Origin: Sphingobacteriales bacterium
GTDB taxonomy: Bacteria; Bacteroidota; Bacteroidia; Chitinophagales; UBA2359
DNA length: 64,000 nt
Direction of reading: 5' to 3'
Assembly: GCA_016700115.1 (NCBI GenBank)
Contig: CP064999.1
Location: 1-64,000, forward strand
The position numbers were made by a program, and so were the translations under genes. The notes beneath the pieces are model-generated. The model worked only from the letters and a program-made list of their open reading frames with translations. It was not told the origin of the DNA and made no database searches. Below, in pieces: positions 28,613 to 36,678 of this stretch (position 1 is the stretch's first letter; every line of letters begins with the position of its first letter).

Positions 28613-29674
28613 ATGAGAATTAATCCACACGAGTTCCATTACGGTGTTATCGGTGCAGGAAGTTTTGGCACCGCTGTATCTAATATCTTAGCCGAAAATG
28701 GAAAAGTTTTGCTGTTTACCCGTCAGCAAAGCGTTTTCGAGGATATTAAAAGACTTAGAACTAACCGAAACCAAACCATGCACGACAATGTCGAGCCGAT
28801 TACCGACATTGCTCAGTTTTGCGAACAATGCCGGCTGATTTTTCCGGTTGTCCCTTCAAGTGGATTTAGGATTCTGATGAAACAGTTTGCCCCTTATTTA
28901 CAACCCCATCATATCCTTATTCACGGCACTAAAGGTTTTAATCTCCATACACCCGAAAGTGATGACTTACCGGTAAATCAGCCTGTTCCTCGCGAATATA
29001 TTCATACGATGACCGAAATTATTCTACAAGAAACCGTAGTATTGCGTGTGGGATGTATTTCGGGACCCAATCTTGCCAAAGAAATTGCACAAGGGCAACC
29101 CGCCGCAACAGTGATTGCAAGCCGGTTTGCCGAGGTAATTGAACAGGGACGGGAAGCACTAAAAAGTCCGAGGTTTAAGGTTTATGGAAGTTATGATGTT
29201 ACCGGCGTGGAATGTGCCGGAGTTTTAAAAAACATTATGGCCATTGCATCCGGTATTTTGAACGGTTTAGGTTTGGGTGAAAATGCAAAGGCCATGTTAA
29301 TTTCGCGGGGTTTGGGCGAAATGATTAAAATTGGAAAGGCTTTAGGAGCGGATTCTTCATCTTTTTTTGGAATAGCCGGCATTGGCGATTTGGTGGCAAC
29401 CTGTTCCAGCAATCTGAGCCGGAACTTTACAGTCGGATATCGCCTTGCTTCAGGAGAAAACTTAGCCGATATATTGGCGACAATGAGCGAAGTCGCCGAA
29501 GGAATCAATACGGTAAAATTGGCTAAAGGGGTTAGTTTATATTATAATCTCGAAACCCCTATTGTAGAAGCTCTGTACCAAACCCTTTACAACAACCAAT
29601 CCATAGAAAAAAGCCTGAACTACCTGATGAACTATGCTTTTGACAAAGATGCAGACTTTTTAAGTGAAAAGTGA
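28613..29674 (+). CDS. gpsA: NAD(P)-dependent glycerol-3-phosphate dehydrogenase
   Basis: 353 residues. GpsA makes sn-glycerol 3-phosphate from dihydroxyacetone phosphate for phospholipids. It has the Rossmann GVIGAGSFGTAVSNILAENG, LIHGTKGF, CISGPNLAKEIAQGQPAA, the catalytic Lys in VECAGVLKNIMAIASG and GIAGIGDLVATCSSNLSRNF. The longer open frame upstream (to 28535) is made of the 41-bp repeat, so I chose ATG 28613. The last four codons before the stop (LSEK) lie inside an AAAGTGAAAAGTG-type repeat that continues past the gene. The length is slightly above the family mean. Confidence 0.93.
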   Translation: MRINPHEFHYGVIGAGSFGTAVSNILAENGKVLLFTRQQSVFEDIKRLRTNRNQTMHDNVEPITDIAQFCEQCRLIFPVVPSSGFRILMKQFAPYLQPHHILIHGTKGFNLHTPESDDLPVNQPVPREYIHTMTEIILQETVVLRVGCISGPNLAKEIAQGQPAATVIASRFAEVIEQGREALKSPRFKVYGSYDVTGVECAGVLKNIMAIASGILNGLGLGENAKAMLISRGLGEMIKIGKALGADSSSFFGIAGIGDLVATCSSNLSRNFTVGYRLASGENLADILATMSEVAEGINTVKLAKGVSLYYNLETPIVEALYQTLYNNQSIEKSLNYLMNYAFDKDADFLSEK

Positions 29675-29790
29675 AAAACTAAAAGTGAAAAGTGAAACCA
29701 AGAAAACCTAAAAGGGTGAATGTGAATTGTCAATTACAAAAAACCCTGAAAGGGTTGAAGGTGAATAGCCATATATGAAACCTACGGGAA
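29664..29790. repeat. Dispersed copy of the gpsA-flank repeat
   Basis: AAAGTGAAAAGTGAAA tracts are followed by AACCCTGAAAGGGTTGAAG and then ATATGAAACCTACGGGAA, the same sequence order as found at 28277-28390 before gpsA. The gene is thus bracketed by direct copies of one intergenic element. Confidence 0.65.
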
Positions 29791-29888
29791 AATGGTTGAA
29801 AAATAAATTGTTAAACTACGGGCTAAAACTACAACGCATAGTAAAAATGACTTCCTCTTTCCTTGACCTTTAACCATTTTCTGTTAAA

Positions 29889-30989
29889 ATGAAAACCTAC
29901 CGGATAATAGGACTGATGTCCGGCACATCACTCGATGGATTAGATATTGCCGATTGCACCTTCAGCTACTACCGGAAGCGTTGGCGATACCGGATTCATC
30001 ACGCAACCTGTATTGAATATTCAGACGAATGGCGGGAACGACTCGCCACGCTAATTGACAAAGACCTGACCACCTATCTGGCCACCGATGCCGAATATGG
30101 AGTTTACCTCGGCACCTTAGTCAATCAGTTTATTGAAGCGCATAACCTTGCCGGAAAAATTCAGATCATTGCATCCCATGGTCAGACCATCATTCACCGC
30201 CCCGACCTGCATTTTTCAGCTCAAATTGGCAACGGGGCGGCTATTGCCGAAACCACCAAATTGCCCGTTATCTGCAACCTTCGTGCAAACGATATTGCTG
30301 CCGGTGGACAGGGTGCTCCGGTAGTGCCTTTTACCGACCTCCACTTGTTCCTAAAACATCGCTTTTGTCTTAATCTGGGAGGCATAGCCAATATTTCCTG
30401 CAAATTGACCGGCAACCGGATCATAGGTTATGATATTTGCCCGAATAACCTGATTTTAAACAACCTCGCCCATCAACTCGGTTATCCTTATGACAACGGG
30501 GGTAATTTGGCTGCTGCCGGAAATATAGATTCAGGATTACTCGATGCACTCAACGGATTGCCATATTACCGGCAACCCTACCCAAAATCGCTCGATGCCA
30601 GATTTGTCCCACAAATACTGATGCCCCTTTTGCTCAACTTCCGGTTGCCTGTTCAGGATAAACTGAGAACCATTGTAGAACATATCGCCATACAAACCGG
30701 CCTTCAGACAACGCTGATTAACCAACAGGAAAGCATTGACCCTCAAACTCAAAACTCCATGCTGATTACCGGAGGCGGTGCTTTCAACACTTTTCTGATT
30801 AGCCGCATCGCCACATTTTCCGGCTGTAACATAATTGTTCCGGACAGCCTCACTATTAACTACAAAGAAGCACTTGCTATGGCTTTTATGGCTGTTTTAA
30901 GGTTACAATGCCAACCCAACTGCCTGAGTTCTGTTACCGGCGCAACACATAACACAGTGGGCGGATGTGTTTATTATGCTTCGCAATAA
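29889..30989 (+). CDS. anmK: Anhydro-N-acetylmuramic acid kinase
   Basis: 366 residues. AnmK phosphorylates and opens 1,6-anhydro-MurNAc during cell-wall recycling. Signature segments: GLMSGTSLDGLDIADC at the N-terminus, IIASHGQTIIHRP, LPVICNLRANDIAAGGQGAP, LNLGGIANIS and LITGGGAFNTFLI, with the ASKHA-fold phosphate and adenosine loops. Length and order are normal. Partner recycling genes such as murQ are not present here. Confidence 0.93.
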   Translation: MKTYRIIGLMSGTSLDGLDIADCTFSYYRKRWRYRIHHATCIEYSDEWRERLATLIDKDLTTYLATDAEYGVYLGTLVNQFIEAHNLAGKIQIIASHGQTIIHRPDLHFSAQIGNGAAIAETTKLPVICNLRANDIAAGGQGAPVVPFTDLHLFLKHRFCLNLGGIANISCKLTGNRIIGYDICPNNLILNNLAHQLGYPYDNGGNLAAAGNIDSGLLDALNGLPYYRQPYPKSLDARFVPQILMPLLLNFRLPVQDKLRTIVEHIAIQTGLQTTLINQQESIDPQTQNSMLITGGGAFNTFLISRIATFSGCNIIVPDSLTINYKEALAMAFMAVLRLQCQPNCLSSVTGATHNTVGGCVYYASQ

Positions 30990-31072
30990 GTTTTGAGTGC
31001 CCGCTAAAGGTCGTATGCCGCTTGCCTGATGCTGACGAAATATGTGAACTACTACTTGTTGGATAAAATTAT

Positions 31073-31080
31073 TACCTTTG
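31073..31080 (+). promoter_or_regulatory. -7 element of the lipoprotein gene at 31152
   Basis: TACCTTTG fits TAnnTTTG, 72 bases before the ATG. Confidence 0.45.
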
Positions 31081-31151
31081 GATACATATTTTGAAAAATG
31101 CCTTTGCTCACAATCAATTTTTATTCCCAATTACACATAAAATCATGACCA

Positions 31152-31784
31152 ATGAAAAATTTATTGTTGTTGTTAACCGTGTTCAGTGTTGTAGTAATAG
31201 GTTGTAAACAAGCAAATGAAACCAAAGAAGCCATTAAGCTCGGAAGCGAACTCCAGAAAATGGGTGAGGAAATGGAAAAGGGATTGGAAGAGGGTAAAAA
31301 CAAAATGGAAGCAAGAAGGGCAAAAGGCGATACCCTGCCTATGCACTACGACAAATTGAAAGAATTTTTACCCAAAGCAATCAGAGATTTTACCCCTGAT
31401 GGCGACCCAAAAGGGCAAAGTATGACCATGCAGGCTTACTCCTTTTCTACCACAGAGCAGGAATATAAATCTCCCGACGGTAGTGAACTTAATATTATTT
31501 TGCATGACTACAACGGACTGCCGCAATTGTATGGCATGGCTACCATGATGCTCAAATCAAAAATGACCTATGAAAACGACGAGCAATCGGTCAAAACACT
31601 CAATTTAGGAATTGACGGAGTTGGTGCTATGGAAACTTACGGCAAAAAAAACAAAGAAGCTCAGTTGGTGATTGGAGTTGGTGAGCGCTTTTTTATTACC
31701 ATGACTGCTAAAAAACAAAATGATACTGAGTTGTTAAAAACGGCTGCCAAAGCAATGCCGCTTGGTGAAATGGCCGAAATGTAG
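31152..31784 (+). CDS. Lipoprotein of unknown function
   Basis: 210 residues. The signal ends in a lipobox, FSVVVIGC, with the lipidated Cys at residue 17. A charged helical stretch (ELQKMGEEMEKGLEEGKNKM) at residues 32-55 is probably a coiled coil, followed by a beta-rich domain (SMTMQAYSFSTTEQEYKSPDG...LNLGIDGVGAMETYGKK). I do not recognise the domain by name; similar lipoproteins are common in this phylum. It is probably periplasmic or at the outer membrane. A 21-bp-period array follows about 105 bases downstream. Confidence 0.75.
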   Translation: MKNLLLLLTVFSVVVIGCKQANETKEAIKLGSELQKMGEEMEKGLEEGKNKMEARRAKGDTLPMHYDKLKEFLPKAIRDFTPDGDPKGQSMTMQAYSFSTTEQEYKSPDGSELNIILHDYNGLPQLYGMATMMLKSKMTYENDEQSVKTLNLGIDGVGAMETYGKKNKEAQLVIGVGERFFITMTAKKQNDTELLKTAAKAMPLGEMAEM

Positions 31785-31889
31785 TTGTCGGTTTAAGGGA
31801 AGTTTTCCCGCCTGTTTCTTCCCAATCACCCCATAAATTATTGAAAAAAACCGAATTTAGCTTAAAAAAGACGGTTGACATAGCTTTAT

Positions 31890-32183
31890 TGCAGGGGTAC
31901 TTCAAGTTAATGCAGGGGTGCAATAAGTCTTTGCAGGGGTACATCCTTCTAATGCAGAGGTGCATTAAGCTATTGAAGAGGTACTTCCGGTTAATGCAGG
32001 GGTACTTCAAGTTATTGCATAGTTGCAATAAGCCAATGCAGAGGCGATTTAAAGCATTGTAAGGGTGCAATAAGTCTTTGCAGAGGCAAATGATGTCATT
32101 GCAGGGGTGCAATAAGTCTTTGCAGAGGCGATTTAAAGTGATTCAGGGCTGATTTGTAGCATTGCAAAGGTAAACCAAGTTTT
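31890..32183. repeat. Array of fourteen 21-bp units in perfect phase
   Basis: Units begin at 31890, 31911, 31932, 31953, 31974, 31995, 32016, 32037, 32058, 32079, 32100, 32121, 32142 and 32163, always 21 bases apart with no indel. The best consensus is TGCAGGGGTGCAATAAGTCTT; the first nine bases TGCAGRGGY are the most constant. Because 21 is a multiple of three, short frames stay open on both strands and read as 7-residue repeats, but the plus frame stops at 32062 and neither has a good start context. I read the array as non-coding. Confidence 0.88.
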
Positions 32184-32570
32184 CGCCGGGATGTTTATGA
32201 CTGACAATATGGCATGATGGTTTGAGGTTTGAATAATCCTGCAAAAAATCGTCAATTTCTATACAACAGCCTATTTTGGAAACGCAGAGTCTGTTGCTAA
32301 ACAACAAACTTAGCGAGATGCAATTAGCGAATCTACGTATATCGGGCTATAAAACAGGACACTGAAAGTTATAAAAAACAGGCGGCTAATCGGCTGGAGG
32401 ATACCCCCCTGCAAATTAGCCGCCTCAAAATTTGAAACCAAGACATCAGGCTTTACCAAAAATCGACTCAAGCTTAGTGGTTTCGACAGGTACCCATGAG
32501 TTTCACTTTTGTTTTGTAAGAACTTGGGCAATCCATCAAATTATAATAGTTAGAACCTTCAATCGTTGCG
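32184..32570. other. Intergenic region with a minus-strand terminator
   Basis: No gene is supported. The main structure is the hairpin at 32380-32425, listed separately. Confidence 0.5.
32380..32425 (-). terminator. Intrinsic terminator of the PepSY/two-component operon
   Basis: An 11-bp stem, AGGCGGCTAAT / ATTAGCCGCCT, with a 24-base loop containing a second GGAGG/CCCCC pairing. On the minus strand it is followed by TGTTTTTTATAAC. It lies 146 bases beyond the stop of the last PepSY gene. Confidence 0.75.
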
Positions 32571-33011
32571 TTAATCGTCAATTTTTAAAAAATCACCATT
32601 CATATTAAAAACAAGGTCCATGTCGTTGTCGAGTTTAATCTCCTGATTTTTGTCCTCTTTTTCCCAACCGATAATATAGTTTTCAGTAAAGTTGGTAGAA
32701 ATATAAAGCAGAAGCTTTTCAGGTACAACACTGTCAGGTAGTTTTGAAATCCCGTCTATGTCCACAATTTCATGTTTCTTGTTAAATTCAAGAGTAATGC
32801 TTTCATCTAAAATCAATTCATAGTTATGTTTAAACCCCTCACGATCCTTAGTTACTTGAAGAATGTTGTTGTTCGGAAAATGAGCTGTTACATAATCTTG
32901 AATTTGTGAAGGCAAATCAGAGGCTGAAACTATAGACTCTTTGTCGCAACCCGAAAAAGACAGAGAACCGGCGGCCAATGCCATCCCTAAAAATAATTTG
33001 TACGCTTTCAT
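32571..33011 (-). CDS. PepSY-like (DUF2874) lipoprotein
   Basis: 146 residues. The signal MKAYKLFLGMALAAGSLSFSGC ends in a lipobox (SFSGC). Two PepSY-like half-repeats follow: SDLPSQIQDYVTAHFPNNNI...KHNYELILDESITLEFN and PEKLLLYISTNFTENYI...IKLDNDMDLVFNMNG. This layout belongs to the DUF2874/beta-lactamase-inhibitor-like group common in Bacteroidota. It is the last gene after a response regulator, a histidine kinase and another PepSY-like gene, all on the minus strand, so it is probably controlled by or signals to that system. (Motif strings are quoted in parts.). Confidence 0.82.
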   Translation of the reverse strand: MKAYKLFLGMALAAGSLSFSGCDKESIVSASDLPSQIQDYVTAHFPNNNILQVTKDREGFKHNYELILDESITLEFNKKHEIVDIDGISKLPDSVVPEKLLLYISTNFTENYIIGWEKEDKNQEIKLDNDMDLVFNMNGDFLKIDD

Positions 33012-33140
33012 AATTGATTGTTCTGTGGTGAATTATAATTTTTTTGTGAATTTTTGATGTCTAAAAGTCAATTGCTTTAGTAGGCAGTCGAGCTGCTAAA
33101 AATGCCAAATCCATGTAAAACATAAAAAAAGGAAGTCTGC

Positions 33141-33590
33141 TTAATCGGCTATTCTGCTTAGAATATTGCCCGCGGCATCATAAGCGACTTTCCACTTTTC
33201 TTTGAAGGCTTTTAGCTCAACGATATAATTGACTTTATCTCCTTCCGTAACTTTTTCAGAATCGTCAATCCGGTAGCCGCCAAAATCGGAGTTAATTTTA
33301 GTTTGAATTGTTTGCGGTAAATCGAATTTTGAGATTTCTTCTTCATGCCTTGCCAGTTTACCTGCATTGTCAAACCATCCTTCGTGTTCGGTTCTCAGAA
33401 TGCCTGTTTCAAATTCTACTTTATACTTGTCGCCGTCCATTTCCCATTCTATATCATAAGCTTTAGGAAACATCTGTTGAAATCCATTAATCACCAATGA
33501 GGGGATTTGGCTTTGCATGATATTTTGGGCCTGAATAGCACAAAGGTTGAATAGCATCAAGGTAACAGCTAAAAAAAATACTGACTTCAT
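33141..33590 (-). CDS. PepSY-like (DUF2874) periplasmic protein
   Basis: 149 residues. Signal peptide MKSVFFLAVTLMLFNLCAIQ without a lipobox Cys at the cleavage point. The mature part has two PepSY-like repeats: PSLVINGFQQMFPKAYDIEW with DKYKVEFETG, and TIQTKINSDFGGYRIDDSEK with VNYIVELKAFKEKWKVAYDA. I chose ATG 33590; the longer frame overlaps the upstream kinase's end and adds non-signal residues. It lies 83 bases after the kinase gene. The pattern fits small periplasmic sensors or inhibitors, but the ligand is unknown. Confidence 0.82.
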   Translation of the reverse strand: MKSVFFLAVTLMLFNLCAIQAQNIMQSQIPSLVINGFQQMFPKAYDIEWEMDGDKYKVEFETGILRTEHEGWFDNAGKLARHEEEISKFDLPQTIQTKINSDFGGYRIDDSEKVTEGDKVNYIVELKAFKEKWKVAYDAAGNILSRIAD

Positions 33591-33673
33591 AACTTGAATA
33601 TTTTGGGTGATGCCGCAAAGTAAGAACCCGATTCTGGAAACAATTTGGAAAACAAAGGGAGTTTCGATGTTTT

Positions 33674-34960
33674 TTAGAAATTGTTGAACCGGATGGAAAA
33701 GCAATGTTGTTGGTTTTCGAAATGATAGGAAGGTGTAAATTCATACAAACTACATATTGCTTTGACAATGGCCAATCCCAGTCCAGTGCCTGCTGAAGCA
33801 GTGCCGGATTTAAAAAACCTTGTAAAGATTTTTGCTTCGTCTAATGGTTCGGGTATTCCGCTATTACATACACTGAATTTGTTAGCCGTAATTTTAATTT
33901 CGGACAACCCATTTTCGATGTTATGAAAAACCGCATTTCTAATTAAATTGGAAACAACTATTTGAGCAAGAGCAGGATCCATTGAAACTGACAATTCTGC
34001 TGTTTCCTGAATTGAGATTTTGATGTTTTTAAAATCAACATATTCATTCAGATCGTCTATACATTGCCTCACAATATTATTGACCGAAATGGTTTGATGT
34101 TGATGGAATTGATGATTTTCAATTTTGGTCAAAAGGAGCAATGATTTATTCAGTCTCACCAATCTATCAATGATGTTCAATATGTCGTCAATTTCTGTTA
34201 CCTGAACTTCCTCCAACCCACCTTTTTCAACCATCATTTCCAACTTATTGGTAGCAATAGCTAAGGGTGTTTGCAACTCGTGCGTAACATTTCCAATAAA
34301 CTGTTTTTGTTGTTCATAAGTAGAGAGGTTTTGTTTCAAAAAGTAGATCACTGCATTTTGAAGGTCTTGAAACTCTTGGGTTGATGTTTTTACCTCCGGC
34401 AGTTTTTTGCTGCTTCCGAGCCGGTATTTTTTCAGTTGATTCAGAAAATGGTAAAAAGGATTCCATAAACGCTGTACCACTATTTGGTTGATAATAACTA
34501 TGCCGGCAAGCAGAATGAGGTATAACCAGATTGATTTCCAAAACAACTCGTTGATCAAATCTCCTTCTTCGACCATCGAATTAAATACCTTGAGTTCGTA
34601 ATATTGACCGTTATTTTCAAAAGCAGTCGAGAGCATTCGTACAGGTTCTTCTTCCAAATCTTCATCGTCTTCGTCCTGCATTAGCAAAATGGTATCTATA
34701 TATCTGTCTTTTGCTGACATGGCTTGGATTTTACTGACTTCCTGAATGGCAAAAAACCCTTCGTCAAACTTATTCTTCTTCAACAACATGCTATCTTCGA
34801 GCGCATTGTAAATGATTTGGCGCTTATAGTGCTCTAAACCCTCATCAATACTTTCTTTTATTTCGTCGAGCATATTGTAATAGAAGCCAAAAGCCCAAAT
34901 GCCAATAATCAAAAAAATTGAAATTGAAACGTAAATTATTGATTGGGTGAACAGTTTCAT
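33674..34960 (-). CDS. Sensor histidine kinase
   Basis: 428 residues. Two membrane helices (about 7-29 and 143-163) enclose a periplasmic sensor rich in acid residues (QDEDDEDLEEEP). The kinase core has the H box FIGNVTHELQTPLA with His227, the N box NLIRNAVFHN, a reduced D/G1 region CNSGIPE, the F box IFTRFFK, and G2 GTGLGLAIVKAI. It overlaps the response regulator by four bases (ATGA-type), so the two are co-translated. The acidic sensor suggests cations or cationic peptides, but this is only inference. Confidence 0.92.
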   Translation of the reverse strand: MKLFTQSIIYVSISIFLIIGIWAFGFYYNMLDEIKESIDEGLEHYKRQIIYNALEDSMLLKKNKFDEGFFAIQEVSKIQAMSAKDRYIDTILLMQDEDDEDLEEEPVRMLSTAFENNGQYYELKVFNSMVEEGDLINELFWKSIWLYLILLAGIVIINQIVVQRLWNPFYHFLNQLKKYRLGSSKKLPEVKTSTQEFQDLQNAVIYFLKQNLSTYEQQKQFIGNVTHELQTPLAIATNKLEMMVEKGGLEEVQVTEIDDILNIIDRLVRLNKSLLLLTKIENHQFHQHQTISVNNIVRQCIDDLNEYVDFKNIKISIQETAELSVSMDPALAQIVVSNLIRNAVFHNIENGLSEIKITANKFSVCNSGIPEPLDEAKIFTRFFKSGTASAGTGLGLAIVKAICSLYEFTPSYHFENQQHCFSIRFNNF

Positions 34961-35634
34961 TTCTCACTCATTTTGTACCCGATACCATAAATTGATTCGA
35001 TTTCAATGGATGCTTCGGCCGATTGTAACTTTTTGCGAAGGTTTTTTATCTGGTAATAGATAAAGTCAAAGTTATCGGCTTGATCTATATTATCTCCCCA
35101 AACATGCTCGGCAAGGGCTGTTTTTGTTACTAACCTGTTATTGTTGAGCATGAAATAGTTAAGAATGTCGAATTCTTTTCTGTTCAGTGCTAAATTTTTG
35201 TTATTCACCATCAGGCTTCGCTCATTTATATCCAAAACAAGGTTGCCAATTTCTATAGTATTTTTTCCGCCATTCAGTTTTCGTCGCAAAACAGCTTTTA
35301 CCCTCGCATTGAGTTCTGCTATATGAAATGGCTTTGTCAGATAATCATCTGCCCCTATATCAAGCCCTTTCAGCTTATCGTCCAGCGAATCTTTGGCGGA
35401 AATAATGATAACATTAGCCGATTTGTCTGATTGTTTCAATTGACCCAATAATTGAAAACCACTACCGCCTGGAAGCATAATATCAAGCAAAATGCAGTCG
35501 TAGTCATAAATTGCAATTTTTTCGACCGCTGAATGAAAGTCGCTTGCTGTTTCAATCACAAAATGTTCCTTTGATAAGGAATCAGAAAGTGTTTTTAACA
35601 ATTCTCTTTCATCTTCAACGATTAGTATTTTCAT
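34957..35634 (-). CDS. OmpR/PhoB-family response regulator
   Basis: 225 residues. Receiver domain with acidic pocket (ILIVEDE), phospho-acceptor Asp51 in CILLDIMLPGGSGF, the Ser/Thr of IIISAKDS and the conserved Lys in YLTKPFHIAEL. The C-terminal winged helix has LVTKTALAEHVWGDN and DFIYYQIKNLRKKL, followed by IYGIGYKMSEK, the OmpR-type end. First gene in the operon with the kinase and two PepSY-like proteins; autoregulation is usual for such systems. Confidence 0.94.
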   Translation of the reverse strand: MKILIVEDERELLKTLSDSLSKEHFVIETASDFHSAVEKIAIYDYDCILLDIMLPGGSGFQLLGQLKQSDKSANVIIISAKDSLDDKLKGLDIGADDYLTKPFHIAELNARVKAVLRRKLNGGKNTIEIGNLVLDINERSLMVNNKNLALNRKEFDILNYFMLNNNRLVTKTALAEHVWGDNIDQADNFDFIYYQIKNLRKKLQSAEASIEIESIYGIGYKMSEK

Positions 35635-36048
35635 AAGCGCAATGAATACGATAGAATTTTGGAAAGATTCTGGAATATGTACAACTTCCTTAACTGACCA
35701 ATCTAATTGCCAGAATTAGTTTAGACAGAATGTAAACTCAGTTTACCCTACAATATTAACATAATTATTATGCCCAGGTAGCTGTTTGTAGTAGGTAACT
35801 AATCTGTGTTTGGGCAAAATACACAGACATAATGATAATCTGACCAAAACAATTTGCAGAAAACAACTAATAAATCTGAAAAAAGATAATTTACCAAGGT
35901 TTTCATCCTAAACTGCTTGATGTACTACTTCTACCAAACCATCAATAGCAATTAATATATCTTGTTGAAAACCTGATTAAAAGGGGAAAAAACCGGTTTC
36001 ATTCAAAAATTGGAAACAGGGGTTAAACAGCCAAATCCATGGGCTAAT
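35635..36048. other. Intergenic region upstream of the two-component operon
   Basis: About 410 AT-rich bases with no gene. It includes the promoter region of the response regulator (minus strand) and the 3' region of the DUF4783 gene. No convincing terminator hairpin seen. Confidence 0.45.
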
Positions 36049-36432
36049 CTAATTTTCTATGACGATTTCTTCGATTTTGCCGTTCATCACCAGTACGGTG
36101 GTTCTGAAATTGCCGCCGGAGGTGTTTAATATCCCAATCAGGCATTTTGCACCGTTGGGGGCAACAGTTTCGTGTTTTTGGTTAAATCCTGTAGGTTGGT
36201 ATTGAGAAAAAAATTCGCTCAACTTTTTTGTCGCAACTGTTGGGGTTACATGGTCTTCATCGTCCGGCAAAATCAGGTCTATTTTTGACGCAAAAAACGG
36301 GGATAATGCAGTGGCATTTCCAGATTTGAGCGCACTTTTAATATTCTCCATAGTACTGCCTTGCCCGTTGACAGGAACATATAAAAAGGCTGTGAGCAAT
36401 AAAATAATACTAAATAATTGGATGGTTTTCAT
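36049..36432 (-). CDS. DUF4783 family secreted protein
   Basis: 127 residues. Signal peptide MKTIQLFSIILLLTAFLYVP, then an NTF2-like alpha+beta domain: MENIKSALKSGNATALSPFF, SKIDLILPDDED, ATKKLSEFFSQYQPTGFNQKH, LIGILNTSGGNFRTTVLVM and KIEEIVIEN. The order matches DUF4783, widespread in Bacteroidota; the fold suggests ligand binding, but no function is known. It is divergent from gpmI. Confidence 0.8.
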   Translation of the reverse strand: MKTIQLFSIILLLTAFLYVPVNGQGSTMENIKSALKSGNATALSPFFASKIDLILPDDEDHVTPTVATKKLSEFFSQYQPTGFNQKHETVAPNGAKCLIGILNTSGGNFRTTVLVMNGKIEEIVIEN

Positions 36433-36643
36433 TTTGATGGTTTAAGTTTTGATATCCGTATAGAACGTTTTTAATACACTTACAGGTATATTGACGAGGC
36501 AAGTTGCCGATAGTTACTTTTCAAAGGTTAAATTTTTAACAACAATTTTCAGGCCAATGCAAAAGACAGGGGTAACTTTTACCGGTAAGGACAGGTTTTG
36601 TAAAAATCAGACTTTTTGTTGGCCGGTGATTTCGTTAAAATGG

Positions 36644-36651
36644 TAAATTTG
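36644..36651 (+). promoter_or_regulatory. -7 element of gpmI
   Basis: TAAATTTG fits TAnnTTTG, with a TTTTTGTTGG stretch about 22-25 bases upstream that could supply the -33 TTG. It lies 27 bases before ATG 36679 and supports that start. Confidence 0.55.
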
Positions 36652-36678
36652 CCCGAAAAATTAATTGAAGTAAAATAC

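Noticed and set aside
31708..32112. Minus-strand frame through the 21-bp array and a plus-strand frame at 31841-32062
   Set aside because: A 21-base unit is a multiple of three, so frames stay open by chance; the two strands are open together and the plus frame stops inside the array.
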